In this document: positions 10,307 to 18,596 of the stretch, piece after piece
Numbering within the stretch: the stretch's first letter is position 1
Layout: every line of letters starts with the position of its first letter
Assembly (NCBI GenBank): GCA_023254055.1
Contig: JALQYN010000052.1
Span: forward strand, 1-64,000
Origin: Polaribacter sp.
GTDB lineage: Bacteria; Bacteroidota; Bacteroidia; Flavobacteriales; Flavobacteriaceae
Length of the DNA stretch: 64,000 nt
Reading direction: 5' to 3'
Made by a program: the position numbers and the translations under genes
Notes under the pieces: generated by a model
Databases searched by the model: none
The model's input: the letters and a program-made list of their open reading frames with translations, nothing else
Told to the model about the DNA's origin: nothing

Positions 10307-10338
10307 CAAATATACTAACTTATTCATAAATACCCAAA
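10307..10338 (-). promoter_or_regulatory. Promoter of the rimP-nusA-infB operon
   Basis: On the minus strand TTTG (10338-10335) is followed after 20 nt by TATATTTG (10314-10307). This matches the Bacteroidetes primary-sigma consensus TTTG-N19-21-TAnnTTTG. The predicted start near 10300 gives a leader of about 55 nt. Confidence 0.75.
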
Positions 10339-10489
10339 TAGCTTGGTATTATTATTTTTTACTCCGTTGAATAAAGCAACAAAGTAGCGTTTTAAAAAAC
10401 TTGATTTTCATCTTACTTTAAAGAGTAAAAAATAAAGAAAAATCCTTTTCTCGCTTTTTTTAGAGTATCCAAAACTCTTAAAAATGCAA

Positions 10490-10516
10490 AAGCCTCACTT
10501 TTCAGTGAGGCTTTTT
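10490..10516. terminator. Terminator after tRNA-Gln
   Basis: AAGCCTCACT (10490-10499) pairs perfectly with AGTGAGGCTT (10504-10513) around a 4-nt loop. In the minus direction it follows the tRNA 3' end within a few bases and is trailed by a T-rich tract. The plus side also has a T-run, so it could work both ways. Confidence 0.8.
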
Positions 10517-10517
10517 G

Positions 10518-10589
10518 TTGGCCTACAAGGACTCGAACCTTGAATGTCGGTACCAAAAACCGGTGTGTTGCCAATTACACCATAGGCCA
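10518..10589 (-). tRNA. tRNA-Gln (anticodon TTG)
   Basis: 72-nt cloverleaf on the minus strand. The acceptor arms TGGCCTA and TAGGCCA pair fully, the discriminator base is A (10518), and CCA is not encoded. The T arm has GGTTCGAGTCC. The anticodon stem CCGGT/ACCGA encloses the loop TTTTGGT with anticodon TTG; its outermost pair is a C-A mismatch. It lies upstream of rimP on the same strand, with its own terminator between them. The rest of 10245-10749 holds the rimP promoter and leader and otherwise nothing recognised. Confidence 0.95.
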
Positions 10590-10749
10590 ATTGCGGCTGC
10601 AAATTTAATTCAAACTTTTAATATTGCAAATATTTTCTTTGTTTTTTTAATTTTAACAAATCTTTATTATAGTAAAATGCTAGTTACCACGTTTTACCAT
10701 CTAAAAGTTCCTGATAAATTACTAAATTCGCCACACATATTTAAATTTG

Positions 10750-13700
10750 ATGATGACTCAATCTACTTACAAAAAATGGAATACAATTACTGGCTGGATT
10801 GTATTTGCAATTGCATTAATAACCTATACGCTAACCCTAGAACCTACAGTTAGTGCCTGGGATTGTGGCGAATACATCTCTACCGCTGTAAAGCTAGAAG
10901 TTGGACATCCTCCAGGAGCACCATTGTTTCAAATGTTGGGAGCCTTTTTTGCAATGTTTACAAGTGAATTAGACGGAATTGCCAAAATGGTCAACTTTAT
11001 GTCTGCCTTAGCAAGTGCGTTTACCATATTATTTATGTTTTGGACCATTACCAATTTGGCTAAAAAAATGACAAAAAATGAAGGTGAATCTTCTTTATCT
11101 AGTGTAATTGCTATTCTTGGTTCAGGAGTTGTTGGTGGTTTAGCCTATACATTTTCTGATAGTTTTTGGTTTAGTGCTGTAGAAGGAGAAGTATATGCTA
11201 TGTCTTCTTTTTTAATGGCGCTATTATTTTGGCTTGGTTTAAAGTGGGAAAACGAAATGCATTTGCCTAGAGGAAATAGATGGCTTTTGCTTATTAGCTT
11301 TGTTGTAGGATTATCATTTGGAGTGCACATATTATCATTATTGGTTATTCCAGCAATTGTGATCTTGTATTTCTTTAAAACCTATCATACAATAACCATA
11401 AAAACCACAGCCATTGCTTCTGTAATTGCTGTTGTTATTTTAGCTTTTGTCTTTAAATTCTTATTCCCATACACCTTACAGTTTTTTAGTTCTACAGAAA
11501 TATTTTTTGTAAACACATTTGGACTGCCTTTCAATTCTGGAAGTATTATTGCCGCAATTATTTTAATTGCTGCTTTTTATTACGGGATAAAGTATACTCG
11601 TAAAAAGAACAAAGTACACTTAAATACCCTTATTTTATCAATATTGTTTATCATGATGGGATTTTCATCATGGTTAATGTTGCCTATTAGAGCAAATGCA
11701 AATACAACGATTAACGAGAACAATCCGTCTAGTGCAAGGGAGTTGTTAGCCTATTACAACAGAGAGCAATATGGCGATGCAAATGTTTTTTACGACACCT
11801 ATTATTCTATTAAATACAATACAGACGATTTAGACAAAAAGAATCCTTATGTAGACGGCAAACCTAAGTATGAAAAGGATTTAAAGAATAAAAAATATGT
11901 GATTGTAAACAACTACAAAAACACAGAGCCTAATTACTCCTCAAAACACAAAGGATTTATTCCAAGAATGGTGGATCCAGAAAGAGAGGCGAATTATAAA
12001 GCTATCGTTGGTATTCCTGCAAACTCAAAAAGACGCCCTACTTTTGCAGAAAATATACATTTTATGCTCAGTTTTCAATTTGGCTATATGTATGGACGTT
12101 ATTTTATGTGGAATTTTGTTGGTAGGCAAAACGACAAACAGGGGCAGCTAGATGTATTTAATGGAAACTGGCTAAGCGGAATCGATTTTATAGACGAAGC
12201 AAGACTAGGATCTCAACAAAATTTACCAGACGATGTGAAAGAAAATAAAGGAAGAAACAAATACTATTTTTTACCATTGTTATTGGGTATTATAGGATTG
12301 TTATATCAAATAAAGTTTGATAAGAAAAATTTCTATTCACTATTCCTATTCTTTGCGTTTACTGGCTTTGCAGTTATTTTTTATACAAACCCGAAATCTT
12401 TTGAAGTTAGAGAACGAGACTACGCCATTGTTGGCTCCTTTTACATTTTTGCCATTTGGATTGGTTTTGGGGTTTTTGCCCTCTATCAATATTTAAAACA
12501 TTTAGGAAACAAAAAAACTATTGCAATTGCTGTTTTTGTAATTTCTTTTTTAGCTGTACCAACCTTAATGGCATCAGAAAATTGGGATGATCACGACAGA
12601 TCGAATCGTTTTACAATGCGTTTAAATGCACAAGCCTACTTAGAGTCTTGTGACCCGTATGCAATCATGTTTACCATTGGAGACAATGATACGTTTCCGC
12701 TTTGGTACATGCAAGAAGTAGAAGGAATTCGAAGAGATATCAAATTGGTAAACACCAGTTTATTTGCAACCGATTGGTACATTGATCAAATGAAGAGAGC
12801 AACGTATGAAGCTCCTCCAATACCTTCACAATTAACACACGATAAATACAAAACAGGGTCTTTAGATGTTGCCTATCATTTACCTCATCCACAATTTAAA
12901 GATTCAATCATAGGAATCAAAGATTTTATGAGATGGATCGAAAGCGATAATGAAGTTACCTATTATATAAACGATGAAGATAAGTTAAAAACATATCCAA
13001 CAAACAAAATTAGAATACCTGTTAACAAAGAAAATGCATTGAAAAGCGGAATTGTTGCTGCCAAAGATGCCGATAAAATGGTCGATTTTATTGACATTAC
13101 TGTTGATGCACGAGGATTGACAAAAAACAGAATTTTAATGTTAGACATCCTAGCAAATTTTGATTGGAAACAACCTATTTATTTTACAGGTGGCGCAAAT
13201 GATGATGGTGAATATATCTGGCTAAAAGACTATTTGCAGTTAGATGGTTTAGCGTTTAAATTAGTTCCAATTAAAACTCCAATGATTGAAGTTGATGCAG
13301 CTGGAAATAAAATTAGAGAGCGCAACATGTTTGATATGGGACGAATAGATTCTGAAAAAATGTACAACAATATTCAGAAATTAGAATGGAGAAATATCAA
13401 TAGTGGTAAAATATACATAGACGAACAAACTCGTAAAAATGCCATTTCACTACGTAATAATATGTTGCGTTTAGCAGAAACTTTTGCAGATGAAAACAAC
13501 TTTGAAAAAGCAGAAGAAATCTTAGATTTATCTTTAGAAAAAATGCCAATTGAAAAATTTGATCATTATAGTATAGCTCTAGGGTATCCAGAAATATATT
13601 ATAGAATTGGCAAACCAGATAAGGCTAGAAAAACGGCTGAAACTTTAATTAACATATTACAGCAAAAACTAGTATGGTATAGCACCTATGACACAAAATA

Positions 13701-13863
13701 TAGCAATATTATAATTGAAGAGTTACAAAACGTGTTACTCATGTATAAAAGAGGCATATTAGAACAAGTTTCTACAAGCGATAAAGACACTGTTTATGTG
13801 AAAAAATTGCAGCAAGATTTTATGAACTCTATGAATCTTTTTGACCATTTAATGCAGGAATAA
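10750..13863 (+). CDS. GT117/DUF2723-family multispanning membrane protein
   Basis: About 1037-residue inner-membrane protein of the Bacteroidetes DUF2723 family, classed elsewhere as glycosyltransferase family 117. The hallmark N-terminal segment WDCGEYISTAVKLEVGHPPG is near residues 35-55. Many hydrophobic helices fill residues 1-320 and 500-620, followed by a soluble C-terminal region with TPR-like helices (about 890-1037). A role in transferring sugars from lipid donors is suggested by the family but cannot be read from the sequence. A TAAATTTG box ends at 10749, directly against ATGATG, so the second ATG at 10753 could be the start of a leaderless message. The polysaccharide deacetylase follows after 11 bp. 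Confidence 0.78.
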   Translation: MMTQSTYKKWNTITGWIVFAIALITYTLTLEPTVSAWDCGEYISTAVKLEVGHPPGAPLFQMLGAFFAMFTSELDGIAKMVNFMSALASAFTILFMFWTITNLAKKMTKNEGESSLSSVIAILGSGVVGGLAYTFSDSFWFSAVEGEVYAMSSFLMALLFWLGLKWENEMHLPRGNRWLLLISFVVGLSFGVHILSLLVIPAIVILYFFKTYHTITIKTTAIASVIAVVILAFVFKFLFPYTLQFFSSTEIFFVNTFGLPFNSGSIIAAIILIAAFYYGIKYTRKKNKVHLNTLILSILFIMMGFSSWLMLPIRANANTTINENNPSSARELLAYYNREQYGDANVFYDTYYSIKYNTDDLDKKNPYVDGKPKYEKDLKNKKYVIVNNYKNTEPNYSSKHKGFIPRMVDPEREANYKAIVGIPANSKRRPTFAENIHFMLSFQFGYMYGRYFMWNFVGRQNDKQGQLDVFNGNWLSGIDFIDEARLGSQQNLPDDVKENKGRNKYYFLPLLLGIIGLLYQIKFDKKNFYSLFLFFAFTGFAVIFYTNPKSFEVRERDYAIVGSFYIFAIWIGFGVFALYQYLKHLGNKKTIAIAVFVISFLAVPTLMASENWDDHDRSNRFTMRLNAQAYLESCDPYAIMFTIGDNDTFPLWYMQEVEGIRRDIKLVNTSLFATDWYIDQMKRATYEAPPIPSQLTHDKYKTGSLDVAYHLPHPQFKDSIIGIKDFMRWIESDNEVTYYINDEDKLKTYPTNKIRIPVNKENALKSGIVAAKDADKMVDFIDITVDARGLTKNRILMLDILANFDWKQPIYFTGGANDDGEYIWLKDYLQLDGLAFKLVPIKTPMIEVDAAGNKIRERNMFDMGRIDSEKMYNNIQKLEWRNINSGKIYIDEQTRKNAISLRNNMLRLAETFADENNFEKAEEILDLSLEKMPIEKFDHYSIALGYPEIYYRIGKPDKARKTAETLINILQQKLVWYSTYDTKYSNIIIEELQNVLLMYKRGILEQVSTSDKDTVYVKKLQQDFMNSMNLFDHLMQE

Positions 13864-13874
13864 CAAGTTCTTTT

Positions 13875-14510
13875 ATGAAATTGTATCTTACAAAAACACC
13901 ACGTATACTTCAGAAGATTTTTAAGAAATATACGTGGCGTTTTTTAATGGATACGAAAGAAATTTACCTCACTTTTGATGATGGCCCGACTCCAGAAATT
14001 ACCAATTGGACTTTAAACCTTTTAAAAGAGCACAATGCAAAAGCTACTTTTTTTTGTATTGGGAAAAACATTGTGAATCACCCAGAGATTTATCAGCAAA
14101 TTATAGCAGACAATCATGCGATAGGCAATCATACACACAATCATTTAAATGGATGGAAACATACTACAGAGGCATATATAGACAATGTTCTTTCATGTGA
14201 AAGTGTCATTTCAAAAGAAGACGAAAAACCCAAACTTTTTCGTCCTCCTTATGGAAAAATCAAAAGAAGTCAAGCAAAAAAATTGCGCGGCCTAGGCTAT
14301 AAAATTATACTATGGGATGTGCTAAGTGCAGATTTTGACACTACGATAAGTAACCAAAAATGCCTAGATAATGTTTTAAAAAACGCAACTAGCGGAAGCA
14401 TTGTAGTTTTTCATGATAGCCTAAAATCAACTGAAAAACTTAAGTTTGTTTTGCCAAAAGTACTAGATTCTTATTCTAAGAAAGGGTTTCTTTTTAAAGC
14501 AATTGATTAA
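13875..14510 (+). CDS. NodB-type polysaccharide deacetylase
   Basis: 211-residue carbohydrate esterase family 4 protein. All NodB motifs are present: TFDDGP with Asp35/Asp36, the metal-binding NHTHNH (His86, His90), RPPYGK, WDVLSADF, and a final FHDS. It should remove acetyl groups from N-acetylated sugars of a surface polysaccharide or peptidoglycan; the substrate is unknown. No signal peptide is clear: the N-terminus MKLYLTKTPRILQKIFKKY is basic, not hydrophobic. It lies 11 bp after the DUF2723 gene and is probably co-transcribed. Its TAA overlaps the stop codon of the convergent thioredoxin-like gene (shared TTAA at 14507-14510). Confidence 0.85.
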   Translation: MKLYLTKTPRILQKIFKKYTWRFLMDTKEIYLTFDDGPTPEITNWTLNLLKEHNAKATFFCIGKNIVNHPEIYQQIIADNHAIGNHTHNHLNGWKHTTEAYIDNVLSCESVISKEDEKPKLFRPPYGKIKRSQAKKLRGLGYKIILWDVLSADFDTTISNQKCLDNVLKNATSGSIVVFHDSLKSTEKLKFVLPKVLDSYSKKGFLFKAID

Positions 14511-14800
14511 ACATACTGCTGTACCAAACCAATTAAAGTATTGGCGTCTTGTTCACCAGTTTGGCGCCATTTCATTTCGCCATTTTTGTAAATCATAAAA
14601 GTTGGATTTCCTTTTACACGCAAAGTATCTGCAAGGATTTCGTTCTTTTTTATATCAATTTTTATCACTTTTGCTTTATCTCCTAAAGCAGCAGCAACAT
14701 CCTTAAGTGTATCTAAGTTGTTTTCTTCTTCGCTCCAATCAAAATAAAAATCTATTAAGACTGGTTTTTTTACATTAATTAACTCTCCAAATTTTGTCAT
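14507..14800 (-). CDS. Thioredoxin-fold protein lacking the redox cysteines
   Basis: 97-residue thioredoxin-like protein with no cysteine at all. The usual WCGPC is replaced by Trp22 followed by SEEE (23-26). The fold is otherwise well kept: the central strand PVLIDFYFDW, KVIKIDIKKN, and the cis-proline segment GNPTFMIYKNGE with Pro66. It therefore cannot do dithiol chemistry and is more likely a structural or binding protein. Related cysteine-free thioredoxins are known in Flavobacteriaceae (from memory). It overlaps the stop of the convergent deacetylase gene. Confidence 0.8.
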   Translation of the reverse strand: MTKFGELINVKKPVLIDFYFDWSEEENNLDTLKDVAAALGDKAKVIKIDIKKNEILADTLRVKGNPTFMIYKNGEMKWRQTGEQDANTLIGLVQQYV

Positions 14801-14925
14801 AATCTATAGGTTTTAAGGGGAAAAACATATTGGTTAACTATTTGTTAGTTTACAAATATAACATTTTTGATTAAATGAACTGATTATCAAGCTTTTTTCA
14901 ATTTCTTAAAAGAATTTTTCTTTAA

Positions 14926-16932
14926 TTACTCATTAAAATTCAATTCACCTCGAGCTTCTTGTTCTTTAAATTTTTGCACCAATTCTAAAGCATCAGGAAT
15001 CACATCGCTACACAGCACAATCAGCGACCCTTTTACTGCATTTTTAACAGCAAAAGTAATGGCTTCTTTTTCAGAAGGTATAATGGTAGTTTTCTTATTT
15101 GGGTCTTTCATTTTTATACCATCATTCAACATTTTAATAAGCTCTTCTTCTGTTCTTCCTCGTAAACGTTTGTCTTGACGGATAATAATTTCATCAAACA
15201 TCTCTGCTGCAATACTTCCAATTTCGTTGGTGTCTTGCTCACGTCGATCTCCAACTCCTGCAATAATTCCGACTTTTACAGTGGCATCTAATTCATCAGT
15301 AAATTTCTGCAAAGCTCTCATTCCTGCTGGGTTGTGTGCGTAATCTAAGAGAATTGTAAAATCATTAAACTTAAATAAATTTAAGCGACCTGGGGTTTGT
15401 GAAGCTGAAGGAATAAAGGTTTCTAAAGCTGCTTTCATATCTTCAATACTAATCCCCTGAACATGTGCTGCTAAAACAGCTCCTAAAACATTTTGAATCA
15501 TAAATGTTGCTTTTCCTCCATAGGTCAACGGAATGTTTTCTGCCTTCATCAAACGCATTTTCCATTCACCTCTACAAATAGTTACATAACCATTTTCATA
15601 TACAGCGGTAATTCCGTTTAATCGTTGTAATGCTTTAATCCGAGGATTGTTTTCATCCATTGAAAATAAAGCTACATTACAAGCTACATTGCGTCTCATA
15701 TCATACACCAAGTCATCATCTGCATTTAAAATTGCATATCCTTCTGGCAATACCGTTTCTGGGACAACCGCTTTAACTTTTGCTAATTGTTCTATAGTAT
15801 GAATTCCTTTTAAACCTAAATGATCTGCAGCAACATTGGTAACAACTGCTACATCACATTTTTTAAAACCCAATCCTGCTCTTAATAACCCTCCTCTAGC
15901 ACATTCTAGAACAGCAAAATTTACCGTAGGATCTTTCAACACAAATTCTGCACTTGCAGGGCCTGTACAATCTCCGGTCATTAATAATCTGTTTTGAATA
16001 TAAACACCATCACTTGTGGTATATCCAACACGATATCCTTTCATTTTTGCAATATGCGCTATCAAACGAGTGGTTGTTGTTTTTCCATTTGTACCAGAAG
16101 TTGCTATTATTGGAATTCGACCTGTATCTCCTTTTATAGGAAATAATTTATCAATTACGGGCGCAGCAACATTTCTTGGCAATCCAGTTGTTGGTGCTAA
16201 ATGCATTCTAAACCCTGGCCCTGCATTAACTTCTAAAACAGCTCCGCCTGTTTCTGACAAAGGTTTTGAAATGTCTGTTGTCATAATATCAATTCCGCAA
16301 ATATCTAAATCGATAATTTTAGAAATCCGTTCTGCCATACTAACATTAGCTGGATGAACAATGTCTGTAACATCTTCTGCAGTTCCACCTGTACTTAGGT
16401 TTGCTGTATCTTTTAAAATTAATCTTTCGCCTTTAGAAATTACAGAATCTAATGTATACCCTGCATCTTTAATAATGGTTTTGGTTAAATCATTTACAGT
16501 AATTTGAGTCAATACATTTTCATGACCATACCCTCTACGTGGGTCTTTATTTACAAGGTCTATCAATTCTTGAACGGTTGATTTTCCGTCGCCAATAACA
16601 TGAGCTGGAGTTCTAACTGCCGCCGCTACTAATTTATTGTTAATCACTAAGAGTCTATAATCTTCACCAGTAATAAATTTTTCTACAATTATTGCTCCAC
16701 TTTTTGAACTTTCTTTTGCATGATGAAAAGCTTGAAGTGCTGCTTCATAATTTTGAATATCAACGGTGATTCCCCTTCCATGATTACCATCTATTGGTTT
16801 AATTACTAATGGATACCCTACATACCTACAGGCATCTTCTAGACTTCTTTCTCTGCGGATTATATCGCCTTTAGGAACCTCTACTTCTGCTTGTTCTAAT
16901 AAATATTTAGTATCTTCTTTATCACATGCCAA
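14926..16932 (-). CDS. cphA: Cyanophycin synthetase, C-terminal fragment (ATP-grasp and Mur-ligase domains)
   Basis: 668 codons carrying both catalytic modules of cyanophycin synthetase. The ATP-grasp domain comes first (LVIKPIDGNHGRGI near residues 41-54), which in the family adds Asp to the backbone. The Mur-ligase-like domain has its P-loop SGTNGKTTTTR near residue 280 and adds Arg side chains. The end ARGELNFNE looks natural. As a separate protein it would have to start at the TTG at 16932 or another weak site after the stop codon, and it would lack the N-terminal domain. No ribosome-binding signal was recognised. Downstream of it lie only the thioredoxin-like and deacetylase genes. Confidence 0.75.
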   Translation of the reverse strand: MACDKEDTKYLLEQAEVEVPKGDIIRRERSLEDACRYVGYPLVIKPIDGNHGRGITVDIQNYEAALQAFHHAKESSKSGAIIVEKFITGEDYRLLVINNKLVAAAVRTPAHVIGDGKSTVQELIDLVNKDPRRGYGHENVLTQITVNDLTKTIIKDAGYTLDSVISKGERLILKDTANLSTGGTAEDVTDIVHPANVSMAERISKIIDLDICGIDIMTTDISKPLSETGGAVLEVNAGPGFRMHLAPTTGLPRNVAAPVIDKLFPIKGDTGRIPIIATSGTNGKTTTTRLIAHIAKMKGYRVGYTTSDGVYIQNRLLMTGDCTGPASAEFVLKDPTVNFAVLECARGGLLRAGLGFKKCDVAVVTNVAADHLGLKGIHTIEQLAKVKAVVPETVLPEGYAILNADDDLVYDMRRNVACNVALFSMDENNPRIKALQRLNGITAVYENGYVTICRGEWKMRLMKAENIPLTYGGKATFMIQNVLGAVLAAHVQGISIEDMKAALETFIPSASQTPGRLNLFKFNDFTILLDYAHNPAGMRALQKFTDELDATVKVGIIAGVGDRREQDTNEIGSIAAEMFDEIIIRQDKRLRGRTEEELIKMLNDGIKMKDPNKKTTIIPSEKEAITFAVKNAVKGSLIVLCSDVIPDALELVQKFKEQEARGELNFNE

Positions 16933-16953
16933 CTCTACACCTATGCTACTCGT

Positions 16954-17568
16954 TTAACTTGTTACGGTTGCTTGTATGCGTTTTTGATTTGCTCCATACC
17001 CTAATTGACACAACGAATATTTATTTAAACGAATCCACGGAATTCCTCTCGATTCGGCCTCTTCAACGATAGAGCCTGTGCTTGGTCCTAAACGCGAGCT
17101 TTCTCTTAGCTCTCGCATTTCTTGTATATCATCTGTTAAATCATAGGGCTCACCAACAATTAACGCTTCACAAATTCTAACTGCAGCTTTCGCTGCGTAT
17201 CTCCCAACATTTTCTTCCATGTATGAAAAAACCACATTATACACACCCTCTTCTCCATAACCACGAGTTCTTCCAAAACCAGTATCCATTCCTGCTAGGG
17301 TTTGAATTTCTAAAGCAATATGTTCTATAATATGCCCCATCCAAGTACCCTCATCAACACGCATAAAAAAACCACCTTCACATCCTTCAGAACATCTATG
17401 AGAATACATTGAGGGAAACATTGTTTTTAATCGCTCTGCAAAACCTTCTATTTTATCTGAAGGTTTTTCTTCCATTTCTTGAAGGTCTAATACCATTACG
17501 ATTAACTTATGTCTTCTAATTGACCAATAGTTAGGCCCTCTCATTGCATTAATTTCTCTAATCTCCAT
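16954..17568 (-). CDS. cphA: Cyanophycin synthetase, N-terminal fragment
   Basis: 204 codons of the N-terminal domain of cyanophycin synthetase, with family-typical text such as INAMRGPNYWSIRRHKL, HRCSEGCEGGFF, GTWMGHIIEHIALE and RLGPSTGSIVEEA. It stops at TAA after QATVTS, exactly where intact homologues run on into the ATP-grasp domain. Alone it has no catalytic centre. The start at 17568 matches the family N-terminus. The cyanophycinase gene is divergent, 95 bp away. Confidence 0.75.
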   Translation of the reverse strand: MEIREINAMRGPNYWSIRRHKLIVMVLDLQEMEEKPSDKIEGFAERLKTMFPSMYSHRCSEGCEGGFFMRVDEGTWMGHIIEHIALEIQTLAGMDTGFGRTRGYGEEGVYNVVFSYMEENVGRYAAKAAVRICEALIVGEPYDLTDDIQEMRELRESSRLGPSTGSIVEEAESRGIPWIRLNKYSLCQLGYGANQKRIQATVTS

Positions 17569-17636
17569 ATTCTTGGTTTTTGATTTTTTTATTGAAAGTT
17601 TATAAATATATACATTTTTAAAGATAAAAATTAGTT

Positions 17637-17644
17637 TATTTTTG
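17637..17644 (+). promoter_or_regulatory. Candidate -7 box of the cyanophycinase gene
   Basis: TATTTTTG matches TAnnTTTG and lies 19 nt before the ATG at 17664. No convincing -33 element was found. No equivalent box was recognised for cphA on the other strand of this 95-bp gap. Confidence 0.5.
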
Positions 17645-17663
17645 CGCTGATAAAAAAAATTTC

Positions 17664-18527
17664 ATGCAGCAGGTAAAAGGAACATTAATTCCCATTGGAG
17701 GAAATGAAGATAAAGGAAATACTGAAAACGAAATGTACACCCTTGAATTTATTGATGAAGGTATTTTGTATCATGTGGTAAAAGAAGCTGGAGGAATCAA
17801 TGCTAATGTTGTAATAATTCCTACTGCATCTAGTATTCCTAAAGAGGTTGGAGAAAATTACTTGGAGGCATTTACTAAATTAGGTTGTAAAAATATTGCT
17901 GTTTTAGACATTAGAAGCAAAGAAGATTCTGAAAAAGAATCTGCTATTGAACTGATAAAAAAAGCCAACTGCGTAATGTTTTCTGGTGGTAATCAATCAA
18001 AAATTACCAAAAAAATTGGAGGCACCACCATTCATAAAATTTTATCAGAACGCTATAAAAATGAAGCAGGATTTGTAATTGCTGGTACTAGTGCAGGTGC
18101 AATGGCTATGGCGAGTGAAATGATTGCTGGAGGTAGCGCCTCTGAAGCCTTTGTTAAAGGTGCAGTTACAATGTATAAAGGCCTAGGGTTAATTCCGGAG
18201 TTAATAATTGATACACATTTTATAAGACGTGGTCGTTTTGGAAGACAATCTGAAGCGGTAGCAAAGTTTCCAAATTTAATCGGAATTGGACTTGCAGAAG
18301 ACACCGGAATGATTATTAAAAATGGAAATGACTGTACTGTAATTGGATCTGGTATGGCAATTGTTTTTGACGGAAATACATTGACCCATAACAACGAAAA
18401 AATTCTTAAAGAAGGTACACCAATGACCATGGCAAACCTAACAATTCATGTGCTTTCTAATGGGGATCAATACACAATAAAAGACCGGAAAGTTTCTGTG
18501 CTCCCAATAGAAGCTCCCTTTATTTAG
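17664..18527 (+). CDS. cphB: Cyanophycinase
   Basis: 287-residue serine exopeptidase of the S51-like family. It cleaves the Asp-Arg polymer cyanophycin to beta-Asp-Arg dipeptides. The nucleophile elbow GTSAGA is at 141-146 with Ser143. Supporting motifs are the start KGTLIPIGGNEDKG, CVMFSGGNQSKI, and DTHFIRRGRFGRQ. No signal peptide is present, so it acts in the cytoplasm on stored granules. It is divergent from cphA and followed by the isoaspartyl peptidase gene on the opposite strand. The gene is intact although its partner synthetase is broken. Confidence 0.93.
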   Translation: MQQVKGTLIPIGGNEDKGNTENEMYTLEFIDEGILYHVVKEAGGINANVVIIPTASSIPKEVGENYLEAFTKLGCKNIAVLDIRSKEDSEKESAIELIKKANCVMFSGGNQSKITKKIGGTTIHKILSERYKNEAGFVIAGTSAGAMAMASEMIAGGSASEAFVKGAVTMYKGLGLIPELIIDTHFIRRGRFGRQSEAVAKFPNLIGIGLAEDTGMIIKNGNDCTVIGSGMAIVFDGNTLTHNNEKILKEGTPMTMANLTIHVLSNGDQYTIKDRKVSVLPIEAPFI

Positions 18528-18553
18528 TCTCTAATTTTATTACTTTTATGTGG

Positions 18554-18573
18554 ATTCCTGCCTTCGCAGGAAT
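18554..18573. repeat. Short palindromic repeat (REP-like)
   Basis: ATTCCTGC (18554-18561) and GCAGGAAT (18566-18573) form a perfect 8-bp stem with loop CTTC. There is no T-run, so it is not a standard terminator. The sequence TTCCTGCCTTCGCAGGAA is, from memory, a common dispersed palindrome in bacterial intergenic DNA. It lies between the convergent cphB and isoaspartyl peptidase genes. Confidence 0.55.
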
Positions 18574-18596
18574 GACAAAACACTTTGAAGAAATTT

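Larger units (their letters stand above)
14926..17568 (-). pseudogene. cphA: cphA, cyanophycin synthetase, interrupted by an in-frame TAA
   Basis: The two reading frames at 17568-16954 and 16932-14926 are in the same frame and together give a complete cyanophycin synthetase of about 880 codons. A single TAA (16956-16954) separates them, followed in frame by sense codons reading TSSIGVELACDKEDTK, which continue the family consensus. One base change from AAA, CAA or GAA would produce it. No other lesion is visible, so this is either a recent nonsense mutation, a base-calling error, or a gene now making two polypeptides. Confidence 0.75.

Noticed and set aside
10515..10853. 112-codon plus-strand frame across the tRNA-Gln region
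   Set aside because: It is antisense to the tRNA and overlaps the DUF2723 start in another frame.
15954..16357. Plus-strand frames opposite cphA
   Set aside because: The minus-strand translation matches cyanophycin synthetase throughout; the plus frames have no recognisable product.
16954..16956. Readthrough or recoding of the cphA stop codon
   Set aside because: TAA is not used for selenocysteine or pyrrolysine, and the surrounding sequence shows no evident readthrough signal. Nonsense mutation or error is simpler.
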